Source: Streptomyces violaceusniger Tu 4113 (GTDB lineage Bacteria > Actinomycetota > Actinomycetes > Streptomycetales > Streptomycetaceae). Taken from it: DNA of 64,000 bases. Position 1 is the first letter of the stretch. Every line of letters starts with the position of its first letter. A program made the translations under genes and the position numbers. The notes below the pieces were generated by a model that made no database searches, was not told where the DNA came from, and saw nothing but the letters and a program-made list of their open reading frames with translations. Shown here one piece after another: positions 1 through 33,800 of the stretch. The stretch lies in NCBI RefSeq assembly GCF_000147815.2, contig NC_015957.1, positions 6,696,001-6,760,000 on the forward strand, given 5' to 3'.

Positions 1-20499
<20,499 letters not shown>

Positions 20500-20556
20500 T
20501 TCCCCGTCTCGTCTCCGCTCACCGATTTCACCCACGAGGCTCTTGGCGAGGTCCAG

Positions 20557-23500
20557 ATGGCGAATGACGAAAAGCTCCTCAACTACCTCAAGCGGGTTAC
20601 CGCCGATCTGCACCAGACGCGGGAACGGTTGCGCAAGGCCGAGGCGGCGACGGAGGAGCCGATCGCCATCGTCGGCATGGGGTGCCGCTTCCCGGGCGGC
20701 GTGACCACCCCGGACGGGCTGTGGGACCTGGTGGCCGACGGCCGGGACGCGATCTCCGGATTTCCGGAGGACCGCGGCTGGAACCTGGAGAACCTCTTCG
20801 ACGCCGACCCTGACTCCGTCGGCACCTCCTATGTGCGCGAGGGCGGTTTCCTCACCGACGCGGCGAAGTTCGACGCCGAGTTCTTCGGCATCTCCCCGCG
20901 TGAGGCGCTGGCCACCGACCCACAACAGCGGCTGCTGCTGGAGACCGCGTGGGAGACCCTCGAGCACGCGGGAATCGACCCGAGTTCGCTGGAGGACAGC
21001 GACGTCGGCGTGTTCACCGGCCTGGCCAACGGCGACTACGCGCTGACCGTGGACCGGGTGCCGGAAGGGTTCGAGGGGTATCTGGGCCTTGGTGGCGCGG
21101 GCAGCATCGCGTCCGGCCGTATCTCGTACTCGCTCGGTCTGCTCGGCCCGGCGGTCACTCTGGACACCGGGTGCTCCTCGTCCCTCGTGGCGATGCACTT
21201 GGCCAGTTACGCCCTCCGGTCCGGGGAGTGCTCCATGGCGGTCGCCGGTGGGGTGATGGTGATGGCCACCCCCGGCGGCTTCGTCGGATTCTCCCGGCAA
21301 CGGGGGCTGGCGCGCGACGGGCGCTGCAAGTCCTTCGGTGAGGGCGCGGACGGCACCAACTGGTCCGAGGGCGTCGGCCTTGTGCTGCTGGAGCGGCTGT
21401 CCGACGCCCGCCGCAATGGGCATGAGGTGCTTGCCGTCGTCCGTGGCACCGCCGTCAACCAGGACGGCGCCTCCAACGGCATCACCGCGCCCAACGGCCC
21501 CTCCCAGGAACGGGTGATCCGGCAGGCACTGGCGAACGCCGGGCTGTCGCTGGCCGATGTGGACGCGGTGGAGGCCCACGGCACGGGAACGAGCCTCGGC
21601 GACCCCATTGAGGCCCAGGCGCTGCTGGCCACCTACGGTCAGCATCGCCCGGAGGATCAGCCGCTGTGGCTGGGCTCCATCAAGTCCAACATCGGCCATA
21701 CCCAGGCCGCCGCGGGTGTCGCGGGCGTCATCAAGATGGTCCAGGCCATGCGGCACGGCGTGCTGCCCAAAACGCTCCACGCCGACGAGCCCACCAGCAA
21801 GGTCGACTGGACGTCGGGTGCGGTGTCGCTGCTGTCCGAGGCCCGGCCCTGGCCGGAGACGGGACACCCCCGCCGCGCCGGAATCTCCTCCTTCGGCGTC
21901 AGTGGGACGAACGCCCACGTGGTCCTGGAGCAAGCACCGCCGGACGCGGCTGTGCCCGAAGCAGAGGCAGGCGAGGCGGGCGCCCCTGGGCTCGTGGCCA
22001 CGGGCAGCGTGGTGCCGTGGGTGCTGTCCGCCAAGACTCCTGCGGCACTGCGCGCTCAGGCGGAACGTCTGGTCAGCCACCTGCAATCGGGGGACGCTCC
22101 GCGTGCGGTGGACGTGGGCTGGACGCTGGCCACCACCCGGGCCGCCCTCGATCACCGCGCGGTCATCCTCGCCACCGACACCGAAGACGGCATCGCCACC
22201 GCCCAGGCTCTGGCAGCGGGACGACCTGACCCGCTCCTGGTCACCGGGCAGACCGGGACGGACGGCAAAACCGTCTTCGTCTTCCCCGGCCAGGGAGCCC
22301 AGTGGGTAGGCATGGGGGCACGGCTCCTCGACACCTCACCCGTCTTCGCGGCTCGCCTGCGCGAGTGCGCTGATGCCCTGGCTCCGTATACCGACTGGTC
22401 GCTGATGGACGTCATCACCGGCGCTCCCGACGCCCCTTCGCTCGACCGCGTCGACGTCGTACAGCCCGCCACCTTCGCCGTCGTCGTCTCCCTCGCCACA
22501 CTCTGGCAATCCACCGGCATCCACCCCGACGCCGTCATCGGCCACTCCCAAGGCGAAATCGCCGCCGCCTGCGCCGCCGGACACCTCACCCTCACCAACG
22601 CCGCCAAAATCGTCGCCCTCCGCAGCCAGACCATCGCCCACCACCTCGCCGGACACGGCGGCATGATGTCCGTCCTCACCTCGCGGGAACAGGTCGAGGA
22701 AGCCCTCACCCCGTGGCAGGGCAAACTCTGGATCGCCGCACACAACAGCCCCAACGCCACCGTCATCGCAGGCGACACCGACGCCCTCCACGAACTCCAC
22801 ACCCACTACACCGACCAAGGCATCAGGACCCGCATCATCCCCGTCGACTACGCCTCCCACACCGGACACGTCGACACCATCAAAGACCAGCTACAACACG
22901 CACTCGACGACCTCACCTTCGAGCCCGGCACCACCCCCTGGCTCTCCACCGTCACCGGACAGTGGATCGAACCCGACACCGTCGACAGCGGCTACTGGTA
23001 CCGCAACCTCCGCCAGACCGTGCAGTTCCACACCACCATCACCACCCTCGCCGACCAGGGCTACCGCACCTTCATAGAAATCAGCCCCCACCCGTCCTCA
23101 CCACCGCCATCCAAGAAACCCTCGAAAACACCAACACCCCCAACGCCATCGTCACCGGCACCCTCCGCCGCGACGACGACACCCCCACCCGCTTCCTCAC
23201 CAACCTCGCCCACCTCACCACCAACGCAACACCAGTCAACTGGACCACCCTCTTCACAGGCACCCACCCCACCCGCATCCCCCTCCCCACCTACCCCTTC
23301 CAACACCACCACTACTGGCTCCCCCGCAACACCAACGCAGGCGACATCGCCTCGGCCGGTCTCCACGACCCCGGGCACCCGCTGCTCACCGCCGCCGTCC
23401 ACCTCCCCGACACCGGTGGCACGGTTCTCACCGGGCGGCTCTCCCTGACCACCCACCCCTGGCTGGCCGACCACACCGTGTCCGGCGCCGTCCTCCTCCC

Positions 23501-26500
23501 CGGCGCCGCGATGGCAGAACTCGCCATCCGCGCCGGAGACGAGACCGACACCCCCACCCTGGAAGAGCTGGTCATCGAGCAGCCACTGGCGCTGCCGGAC
23601 AGTGGCTTCGTGGACATCCGGGTGGTCGTGGGCGGCCCTGACGAGTCCGGGCGTCGGGACGTACGTATCTACTCCCGCGCCGAAGAAGAATCGGCGCAGT
23701 GGACGGAGCACGCCACCGGCACGCTGGCCCAGGACACCACGGCTCCTCGTGCGCCCGCCACGGCCGAATGGCCACCCGCGGGCGCCGATCCGGTGGCGGT
23801 AGAGGGCCTGTACGAGCAGATGGCCGAGGGGGGCTACGACTACGGGCCGACGTTCCAGGGCCTGAAGGCGGTATGGACCCGCGACGGCGAAGTGGGCGAG
23901 GTGTTCGCGGAGGCCGCGCTGCCGGAGGAGCAGACGGAGGCCGCCGGCCGGTTCGGTATCCACCCGGCGCTGCTGGACGCCGCGTTGCACGCGAGCAACT
24001 ACTGCCTGCCCGGGGAGCCCGGCAGCCGCATGCTGCTGCCGTTCGCGTGGAACGACATACGCCTGCACGCCACCGGTGCCACGTCGGTGCGCGTGCACGC
24101 CCGTTACACCGAGGACGGCGGGCTCTCCGTGGTCCTGGTCGACGCGGCCCGAGGGCTGGTCGCGTCGATCGGTTCGCTGGTTCTGCGGGAGGTCGACGCG
24201 GCGCAGCTCGAAGCGCTGACCTCCACGTCGGTGAACGACGCACTCTGGACGGTCACTTGGACGGAACACACCGCCACCACGGACGAGATCCGGTGGGGCA
24301 CCGTCGGGGACGTCTCACCCGTCCTCGCCGCCGCCGAAGCCCCGGCCTTCGCCGATGTCACAGAGATCGCCACGGCGCCCGCCACCGAGATAGTCACGGA
24401 GATCACCGGGGCCGAGGACCGGCCCGCGCTGATCGTCGCCGACACCACCGCGTGGGAGTCGCGGGACGCCGACCCCGGCACGCGGGCGCGCGAGCTGGCC
24501 ACGCGGGCGCTGGACCTGTTGCAGCGGTGGGTGACGCTGCCTGAGCTGTCGGAAACACGGCTGGCGGTCCTCACGCGCGGTGCGATGGCCGTACACGACT
24601 CGGCCGACGTCACCGATCCCGCCGCGGCGGCGATCTGGGGTCTGGTCCGCTCGGCCCAGTCCGAACACCCCGGCCGCGTCCATCTCATCGACACCGATGG
24701 CCGCTCGGACCACGCACTGCGCAGCGCACTGCCCACCGCACTCACCCCCGACCAGCCCCAGCTTGCCCTCCGCGACAACACCCTCTGGGCACCGCGGCTC
24801 ACCGCCGCAGCACCCGTCGGCACACCCGCCCAGCCACTCCCCCTCAATCCCGAGGGCACCGTTCTCATCACCGGCGGCACCGGCACCCTCGGCGCCCTCA
24901 CCGCCCGCCACCTCATCACCCACCACGGCGCCCGGCACCTGCTGCTCACCAGCCGCCAGGGTCCCGAGGCCCCCGGCGCCACCGAACTCACCACCGAACT
25001 CACCGAACTCGGCGCACACGTCCGCATCACCGCCTGCGACACCGCCGACCGCGACCAACTCACCACCACCCTCGCCGACATCCCGGCCGACCACCCCCTC
25101 ACCGCCGTCATCCACACCGCCGGAACCCTCGACGACGGCACCCTCACCGCACTCACCCCGCACCGCCTCGACACCGTCTTCCGCCCCAAGGTCGACGCCC
25201 TCACCCACCTCCACGACCTCACCCGCGACCACGACCTGGCCGCCTTCGTCGTCTACTCCTCCGCCACCGGCACTCTCGGCACCCCCGGTCAGGCCAACTA
25301 CGCCGCCGCCAACACCTACGCCGACGCCCTCGTCCACCAACGCCACGCCGCCGGGCTTCCCGCCACCTCCCTCGCCTGGGGCCTATGGGAAACCACCAGC
25401 GCCCTCACCGCCACCATGAACACCGAGGACCACCGGCGCACCCACCGCGGCGGTGTCGCCCCCCTCACCGACGACGAGGGGCTCGCCCTCCTCGACACGG
25501 CCCTCACCGCCACCCACCACCCCCACCTCGTCCCGATCAAGATCAGCCCGGCCTCCCTTCGGGCCGATGACACGGCGCAGCCCGTTCCCCCGCTCCTCCG
25601 CCACCTCGTACGGCGCCCCACGCGCCGCACGGCCCACACACCGGCCCCCGCCGACACCCTGTCGCTCACCCAACGGCTCACCGCCCTCGACCAGGGCGAA
25701 CGGCTACGGCACCTCACCGAGCTCGTCCGCACCGAGGCGGCCGCCGTGCTCGGACACACGACGATCGACAGCATCGGACCGGACCAGCCCTTCCGTGACG
25801 TCGGGTTCGACTCCCTCACGGCGGTGGAACTGCGCAACCGCCTCAATACGGCCACGGGACTGCGGCTCCCCGCGACCGTGGTGTTCGACTACCCGACCTC
25901 GGCGATCACCGCCGGGTATCTGCGGGACGAGCTGTTCGGCTCGACGGAGGCGGCCCCGGCCGCCGTCACCGGGCCGGGGGCCGACGCGGACGACCCCGTG
26001 GTCGTCGTCGGCATGGCCTGCCGGCTCCCCGGACGGGTGACCGACCCGGACGGGTTGTGGCGGCTGGTGGCCGACGGGGAGGACGGCATCGGGGCGTTTC
26101 CCACCGACCGCGGTTGGGATCTGGACACGCTGTTCGACCCGGACCCGGACCGGGTGGGCGCGACCTACGTCCGCGAGGGCGGGTTCGTGGCGGGTGCCAC
26201 CGAGTTCGACGCGGACTTCTTCGGCATCTCCCCGCGTGAGGCCGTGGCGATGGACCCGCAGCAACGGCTGCTGCTGGAGACCGCGTGGGAGACCTTCGAG
26301 CAGGCCGGTATCGCCCCGCGGTCGGTGCAGGGCAGTGACACCGGTGTGTTCGCCGGGGCCATCTACCACGACTACGGGACGAACGCCGGTGAGCTGCCCG
26401 AGGGCTCCGAGACCTATCTGAGCACGGGCAAATCGGGGAGCGTGGTGTCCGGACGGGTGGCCTACGCACTGGGCCTGACCGGTCCCGCGGTGACGGTCGA

Positions 26501-29500
26501 CACGGCGTGCTCCTCCTCGCTGGTGGCCATCCACTGGGCGGCCAAGGCGGTGCGTGAGGGCGAGTGCTCGATGGCCCTGGCCGGGGGTGTGACGGTGATG
26601 TCGACCCCGGACGGGTTCGTGAGCTTCTCGCACCAGCGCGGTCTCGCCCCCGACGGCCGCAGCAAGTCCTTCGGCGAGGGCGCCGACGGCACCACCTTCA
26701 GCGAGGGCGTCGGGGTACTGCTGCTGGAACGGCTCTCGGACGCCCGCCGCAACGGCCACGAGGTGCTGGCCGTCATCCGCGGTACGGCGGTCAACCAGGA
26801 CGGCGCCAGCAACGGCCTCACCGCCCCCAACGGCCCCTCCCAGCAGCGCGTGATCCGGCAGGCACTGGCGAACGCCGGACTGTCGGCCACCGACATCGAC
26901 GCCGTCGAAGCCCACGGCACCGGCACCGCCCTCGGCGACCCCATCGAAGCCCAGGCCCTCCTGGCCACCTACGGCCAGGACCGCCCCGCCGACCAGCCCC
27001 TCTGGCTGGGCTCGCTGAAGTCCAACATCGGCCACACCCAGGCCGCCGCGGGCATCGCGGGTGTCATCAAGATGATCCAGGCCATGCGGCACGGCATGCT
27101 GCCCAGGACACTCCACGCCGACGAGCCCACCAGCAAGGTGGACTGGACGTCGGGCGCGGTCTCCCTGCTGACCGAGGCCCGCCCCTGGCCGGAGACCGGC
27201 CACCCACGCCGCGCCGGAATCTCCTCCTTCGGCGTCAGCGGCACCAACGCCCACCTCATCCTCGAACAGGCCCCGGAAGACACGGCCGCCCCACCAGAAA
27301 TCACGGAACCGGAGGCTCCCGGGCTGGTGGCCACGGGCGGCGCGGTGCCGTGGGTGCTGTCCGCCAAGAGCCCCACGGCGCTGCGGGCGCAGGCCGAACG
27401 CCTGATCACCCACCTTCACGCCCACCCCGAGACCGACCCGGTGGACCTGGGCTGGTCACTGGCCACCAGCCGCACCGCCCTGGAACACCGCGCGGTCGTC
27501 CTCGCCACCGATCTCGACCAGGCGACCGCCGCCCTCACCGCCCTCAGCGAAGGGCAACCGCACCCCAGCCTGGTCACCGGGGAGACCGGCAGCGACGGCA
27601 AGACGGTCTTCGTCTTCCCCGGCCAGGGCGCCCAATGGACAGGCATGGGAGCCCAACTCCTCGACACCAGCCCCGTCTTCGCCACCCGCCTCCACGAATG
27701 CGCCGACGCCCTGGCCCCCTACACCGACTGGTCACTGATCGACGTCATCACCGGCGCACCCCACGCCCCTTCGCTCGACCGCGTCGACGTCCTGCAGCCC
27801 ACCACCTTCGCCATCATGATCTCCCTCGCCGCCCTCTGGCAGGCCAACGGCATCCACCCCGACGCCGTCATCGGCCACTCCCAAGGCGAAATCGCCGCCG
27901 CCCACATCGCCGGACACCTCACCCTCACCAACGCCGCCAAAATCGTCACCCTCCGCAGCCAGACCATCGCCCACCACCTCACCGGACACGGCGCCATGAT
28001 GTCCGTCCTCGCCCCCCACACCTGGGTCCAAAAAGCACTCGCCCCCTGGCACGGACACCTATGGATCGCCGCCGTCAACGGCCCCGCCTCCGTATCCGTA
28101 TCCGGAGACCCCGACGCCCTCGCCGCATTCGGCATCACCCTCTCCAAAGCCAAGGTCCACCGCTGGCAGTTGCCCGGCGTCGACTTCGCCGGACACTCCG
28201 GACACGTCAACACCATCAAAAACCAACTACACCAGGTGCTCGACGGCGTCACCGCCTCCCTGGGCCACACCGCCTGGATGTCCACCGTCGACGCCGACTG
28301 GGCCGACCCCACACACATCGACCCCCACTACTGGTACCGCAACCTCCGCGACACCGTCCGCTTCGAAGAAGCCACCCGAGCCCTCCTCGCACAGGGCCAC
28401 CGCGTCTTCATCGAAGTCAGCACCCACCCCGTCCTGACCACCGCCATCCAGGACACCACCGAGACCATCCCCGACACACCCACCATCATCACCGGCACCC
28501 TCCGCCGCGACGACGGCGGCCCCGACCGCGTCCTCACGGGGCTGGGAGGGCTGTTCGCGGCCGGGGTGCCGGTGGACTGGGGCGCTCTGTTCGCCGGTAC
28601 CGGGGCCCGCCGGGTGCCGCTGCCCACGTACGCCTTCCAGCACCGGCACTACTGGCTGGAGCCCGCCAGGACACCGACGCGGGCCGAGACGGCCGACGGC
28701 TCCCTGTGGGCGGCCATCGAGGACGGAGACACGCAGACCCTCGCGCGGGATCTCGAGGTGGACGCGGCGGCCCTCGGCACGGTGCTGCCCGCGCTGGCCT
28801 CCTGGCGTCGGCGCAGCCGGGAGGATTCCCTCACGGACGCATGGCGGTACCGGATCGGCTGGACCCGGGTGGCCGCGGCCGATCCGCAGTTGTCGGGCCG
28901 GTGGCTGGTGCTGGTCCCGGCCGTGCGGGCGGGCTCGGCGCGGGTCCGTGCGGTGCTGGACGGGCTGGCCGCGCGGGGCGCCGAGGTGGTGGCCGCCGAG
29001 GTCTCCGAATCCGGCCGGGAGGCGCTGGGCGACCAGGTCAAGTCGGCGGACGGCGGTGCCGGAGTGGTGTCCCTGCTCTCGTGGGACGACCGCGCCGACA
29101 CCGAGTACGGCACCGTGTCCACGGGCACCGCGGCGACGCTCGCGGCGGCGCAGGCGTTGCGGGACCACGGCGTCACCGCCCCGCTGTGGTGCGTCACCAG
29201 TGGCGGGGTCGCGGTGGCCGGTGAGGCGGCCGACCCGGTGCAGTCGGCGGTGTGGGGCTTCGGCGCCGTGCTCGGGCTCGACCACCCGGACACCTTCGGC
29301 GGCCTGATCGACCTGCCGGCCGAAGGGGAGGGTGACGAGGAGGCGTTGCCGGACGGGCTGTTCGCGGCGCTGTCGTCCCCGGAGGGGGAGGACCAGCTCG
29401 CGGTGCGCGCCGACGGGCTGTTCGCACGCCGGATGGTGCGCGACCGGGACGGCTCCGGCAGTCCCTGGAAGCCGCGCGGCACCGTGCTGGTCACGGGCGG

Positions 29501-30863
29501 CACCGGCGGGCTCGGTTCGCATGTGGCGCGCTGGCTCGCCACGAGCGGGGCGGACCATGTGGTGCTGCTCAGCAGGCAGGGTGGTGACGCGCCGGGCGCG
29601 GCGGAACTGGTGGCGGACCTGGCGGGGGTGGAGGTCACGCTCGCCGCGTGCGATGTGACCGACCGGGACGCCGTGGCCGCGGTGCTGGCGGAGGCGGAGC
29701 GAACCCATCCGCTGACCGCGGTGGTGCACACCGCCGGTGCCGGGCTGCCCTCGGCTCCGGTCACCGAGGTGACCGCCGAGGAGTTCGCCGCCGTGACGGG
29801 GGCGAAGGTGCGCGGCGCGCTGGTGCTGGACGAGCTCGTCGGCGACCGGGAACTCGACGCGTTCGTGCTGTTCTCCTCCGGCGCCGGTGTCTGGGGCAGC
29901 GGCGGGCAGGCCCCGTACTCGGCGGGCAATGCCCTCCTGGACGGGCTGGCGGCCCGGCGGCGGGCGCGCGGGCTGGCGGCCACGTCGGTGGCGTGGGGCG
30001 GCTGGGGCGGCGGGCTCGGCATGATCGACGCCGACGGCGGCGACCAGTGGCGCCGTATCGGCATCCTGCCGATGGATCCGGCGCCCGCACTGCGTGCGAT
30101 GGCGCGGGCCGTGGGCGGTGGTCTGCCGAGTGTGATCGTCGCGGACGTCGACTGGGCGCGGTTCGTACCGGGCTACACCATGGCCCGGGAGCGGCCGCTG
30201 CTGCGGCAGTTGCCCGAGGTCGCCGAGATCCTGGCGGCGGACACGCAGGGCGGGGGCGCATCGCAGCGGGAGGTGCTTCTGGGCAGCCTGGCCGGGCTGA
30301 CCGGCCCGGAGCAGGAGATGTTCCTGACCGACCTGGTGCGGCGTGAGGCGGCGGCCGTGCTCGGGCATGCCGACGGGGACGCGGTGGAGCCGGAGCGTGC
30401 GTTCAAGGACACCGGGTTCGACTCGTTGACCGCCGTGGAGCTGCGCAACCGGATCAACGCGGCCACCGGGCTACAGCTCTCCGCCACGGTGGTGTTCGAC
30501 TATCCGAAGCCGACCACACTGGCGAGGAGGCTGCGTACGGAGTTGGTCCCCGCCGTGAACGGGGACGGGGACGCGAACGGGGGCGTGGACGGGACCGCGG
30601 ACGCCGGGGCCGCCGGCGCGGAGGGCCGCGAGCGGGAGATCCGGCGGGTGCTGGCTTCGGTGCCGCTGCGCCGCTTCCACGAACTGGGGGTGCTGGACGC
30701 GCTGGTGCGCCTCGCGGACTCCGCGGCCGACGACCTGCGCGGTCTGAGCGACCTGAGCGCTCTGGGCACCGGCACGGAGGCGGAGACCTCCGCGCTCGCG
30801 GAGCTGGATGCCGACGAGCTGGTGAGCCGGGCGATGCGCGGCACGACCTTCGGAAACGACTGA
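20557..30863 (+). CDS. gdmA2: Ansamycin PKS gene 2: modules 4-5, interrupted by a one-base frameshift
   Basis: Bimodular PKS of about 3435 residues if one missing base near 23,091 is restored. It starts at ATG 20557 with an N-terminal coiled-coil docking helix ([20 protein letters not shown]). As written, the frame from 20557 closes at 23448, and coding continues in another frame to 30863. The break lies in AT4: the sister ATs of modules 1, 3 and 7 read CACCCCGTCC where this copy reads CACCCGTCC. Domain order is KS-AT-DH-KR-ACP, then KS-AT-KR-ACP and a C-terminal docking segment (about 30600-30863). All other domain motifs on both sides are intact, which favours a sequencing or assembly error, but a real mutation would abolish the product. 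It ends 26 bp before the next PKS start. Composition matches GdmAII. Confidence 0.88.
20653..25930 (+). other. PKS module 4: KS-AT(methylmalonyl)-DH-KR-ACP, frameshifted in AT
   Basis: KS about 20653-21930; the active-site motif is DTGCSSS (Cys codon 21172), glycine replacing the usual alanine. AT about 22264-23220 with YASH at 22849-22860 and the frameshift at about 23091-23093. DH about 23350-24200 with [13 protein letters not shown] about 24853-25390, B-type (LDD), Ser/Tyr intact. ACP about 25705-25925. No ER, so an alkene is expected (C8=C9 with the C8 methyl). Confidence 0.87.
22264..23345 (+). repeat. Near-identical AT block, family A (four copies)
   Basis: The methylmalonyl AT and its flanks in module 4 are almost base-for-base the same as those in module 1 (about 4870-5950), module 3 (about 17285-18355) and module 7 (about 38936-39830). 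The blocks are unusually C-rich on the coding strand and use CAA, GAA and AAA codons more than the adjoining KS and DH domains. One patch differs in a mosaic way: modules 1 and 7 share MMSLATPADT, while modules 3 and 4 share [10 protein letters not shown]. Confidence 0.85.
25990..30545 (+). other. PKS module 5: KS-AT(methoxymalonyl)-KR-ACP
   Basis: KS about 25990-27270 (Cys codon 26508). AT about 27601-28540 with FAGHSG at 28185-28202, nearly identical to AT2. KR about 28845-30070 with GGTGGLG and Trp in SSGAGVWG (A-type). ACP about 30310-30540. Predicted methoxymalonyl extension leaving a hydroxyl, i.e. C6 methoxy and C7-OH, the later carbamoylation site. Confidence 0.88.
27600..28535 (+). 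repeat. Near-identical AT block, family B (two copies)
   Basis: The methoxymalonyl AT of module 5 is almost identical at the DNA level to that of module 2 (about 11140-12070); only scattered substitutions are visible. It shares the C-rich codon style of family A, and its first part (around the GHSQGE region) is also close to family A, with divergence concentrated in the specificity half. Confidence 0.85.
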
Positions 30864-30889
30864 CGCCGCGGTTGCGGAGAGGAGTACAC

Positions 30890-33800
30890 ATGGCTGCGTC
30901 CCGGGAAGACCTGGTCAAGGCGCTGCGTACCTCGCTGATGGACGCCGAGCGGCTGAAGCGGGAGAACGACCGGCTGATCGCCGAGTCCACCGAACCGGTG
31001 GCGATCGTGGCGATGGCGTGCCGGCTGCCGGGTGGGGTGACCGACCCGGAGTCGCTGTGGGAGCTGGTGGACGAGGGGCGGGACGCGATAGGGCCGTTCC
31101 CCACGGACCGCGGCTGGGACCTGGAGACGCTGTTCGACGCCGATCCGGACGCCGTGGGCAAGTCCTACGTACGCGAGGCGGGATTCCTGGAGGGGGCGGG
31201 CGGGTTCGACGCCGCGTTCTTCGGCATCTCGCCGCGCGAGGCCCTGTCGCTGGACCCGCAGCAGCGGCTGCTGCTGGAGACCGCGTGGGAGACCTTCGAG
31301 CGGGCGGGGATGGATCCGCGGTCGGTGGAGGGCCGGGACATCGCGGTGTTCGCCGGGGGCAGCGGCCAGGGGTACGGCGGCGGTCCGGGTGACGCGCCCA
31401 AGGGCCTGGAGGGCTATCTGGGGGTCGGCGCGTCCGGCAGTGTCATCTCCGGGCGCGTGTCGTACACGCTCGGGCTGACCGGGCCCGCCGTGACCGTGGA
31501 CACCGCCTGCTCGTCCTCGCTGGTGGCCGCCCATCTCGCCGTGCAGGCGCTGCGGTCCGGCGAATGTTCCATGGCGCTGGCCGGTGGTGTCGCCGTGATG
31601 GGCCGGCCCACCGCCTTCGTCGAGTTCTCCCGGCAGCGTGGCCTGGCGCCCGACGGGCGCTGCAAGTCCTTCGGCGAGGGCGCCGACGGCACCACCTGGT
31701 CCGAAGGTGTCGGGCTCGTACTGCTGGAGCGGCTGTCGGACGCCCGCCGCAACGGCCACGAAGTGCTGGCCGTGATCCGTGGCACCGCGGTCAACCAGGA
31801 CGGCGCCTCCAACGGACTCACCGCGCCCAACGGCCCCTCCCAGGAGCGGGTGATCCGCCAGGCCCTGTCCAACGCCGGGCTGACGGTGGCCGACGTGGAC
31901 GCGGTCGAGGCACACGGCACCGGCACCGCCCTCGGCGACCCCATCGAAGCCCAGGCCGTTCTCGCCACCTACGGCCGGAACCGCCCGGAGGACCGGCCGC
32001 TGTGGCTCGGCTCCCTCAAGTCCAACATCGGCCACGCACAGGCCGCCGCCGGCATCGCCAGTGTCATCAAGACCGTCATGGCCTTACGCCACGGCCGGCT
32101 GCCGAAGACCCTCCACGCCGAACAGCCCACCTCCCAGGTGAACTGGACCGCGGGCGCGGTGTCCCTGCTCACCGAGGCGCGGGCGTGGCCGGAGACCGGA
32201 CACGCCCGCCGCGCCGGGATCTCCTCCTTCGGAGTCAGCGGGACGAACGCCCACGTCATCCTGGAACAGGCCCCTGAGGAAGCCGAGGCGACCGGGGAGA
32301 ACACCGGCGATCAGGAACCGCCCGTACGCTCGGCGGAGTCCGCCGGCCCCGGTCCGGTCGCCACCGGCCACGTGGTGCCGTGGCTGCTCTCGGGCCATAC
32401 ACAGGAGGCGCTGCGTGCCCAGGCCGCCCGGCTGCTGACCCAGGTGCGGGAGACGCCCGCCGACAACCTGCGGGACGTGGGCTGGTCACTGGCCACCACC
32501 CGGACCCGGCTGGACCACCGCGCGGTCGTGCTGTGCGCCGATGCCGAGCAGGCCGTCGCGGGGCTGGCGGCGGTGGCCTCGGGCACGTCCGCCCGGTCGG
32601 CGGTCACCGGGTCCGTGGCCTCCGCAAAGGTGGCGGTGCTGTTCACCGGGCAGGGCAGTCAGCGAGCCGGAATGGGCCGCGAACTGCACGGCGACTACCC
32701 GGTGTTCACGCGGGCCTTCGACGCCGTGTGCGCCCAGTTCGGCGATCTGCGCGACGGGGACGACAAGGTCTCGCTCGCCGAGGTGGTCTTCGCCGAGGAG
32801 GGGTCGGCGACGGCAGCGCTGCTGGACCGGACCGAGTTCACCCAGCCCGCGCTGTTCGCGCTGGAGGTGGCGCTGTTCCGGCTCGTGGAGTCGTGGGGAG
32901 TGCGGCCCGCGTATGTGCTGGGCCACTCGATCGGCGAAGTGGCCGCGGCCCATGTGGCCGGGGTCCTGTCCCTGCCGGACGCCTGCACATTGGTACGGGC
33001 GCGCGGGCGGCTGATGCAGCAACTCACCGCGACCGGGGCGATGGTCGCAGTGGAGGCGGCCGAGGACGAGGTGGCGCCGCTGCTCGCGGGGAAGGAGCAC
33101 CAGGTCTCCATCGCCGCGGTCAACGGCCCGGCCTCCGTGGTCGTCTCCGGTGACGAGGACGTGGTCACGGCGGTGGCGGAGACGCTGGCGCGGCAGGGCC
33201 GCAAGACCAAGCGGCTCGTGGTTTCGCACGCCTTCCACTCCCCCCACATGGACGGGATGCTGGACGCGTTCCGCGAGGTGGCGTCCCGGCTGGCCTACGC
33301 GCCGCCCCGGATGCCCGTGGTGTCGAACCTCACCGGCGCGGTGGCCGATCCCGAGGAGCTGTGTTCCCCCGAGTACTGGGTACGGCATGCGCGTGGCGCG
33401 GTGCGGTTCCTCGACGGTGTCCGCACACTGGCCGACGAGGGCGTGCGCACCCATCTGGAACTCGGCCCGGACGGGGTGCTGACCGCGATGGGGCAGGACT
33501 GTCTGCCCGAGGCGGACGCGGCGTTCGTGCCGTCCCTGCGTCCGGGCGTCCAGGAGCCCCACGCGGTGCTGGCCGGGCTCGCCGGCCTGTACGTACGGGG
33601 TGTGCGGGTGGACTGGGACGCGATGTTCGCCGGGTCCGGCGCCCGGCCCGTCGCCCTTCCCACGTACGCCTTCCAGCACGAGCACTACTGGCTGGAGCGG
33701 GCCGCCGGATCCGGCGACGTGGGCGCGGTGGGGCTCGGGGAGGCGGGCCATCCGCTGCTGGGCGCGGTGGTGCAGCTCCCGGAGACGGGCGGTGTGCAGC

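Noticed and set aside
22713..23100. An apparent separate start for the second half of PKS gene 2
   Set aside because: The peptide here (His/Pro/Arg-rich) is an out-of-frame reading of AT4; true coding in this frame begins only after the frameshift near 23,091.
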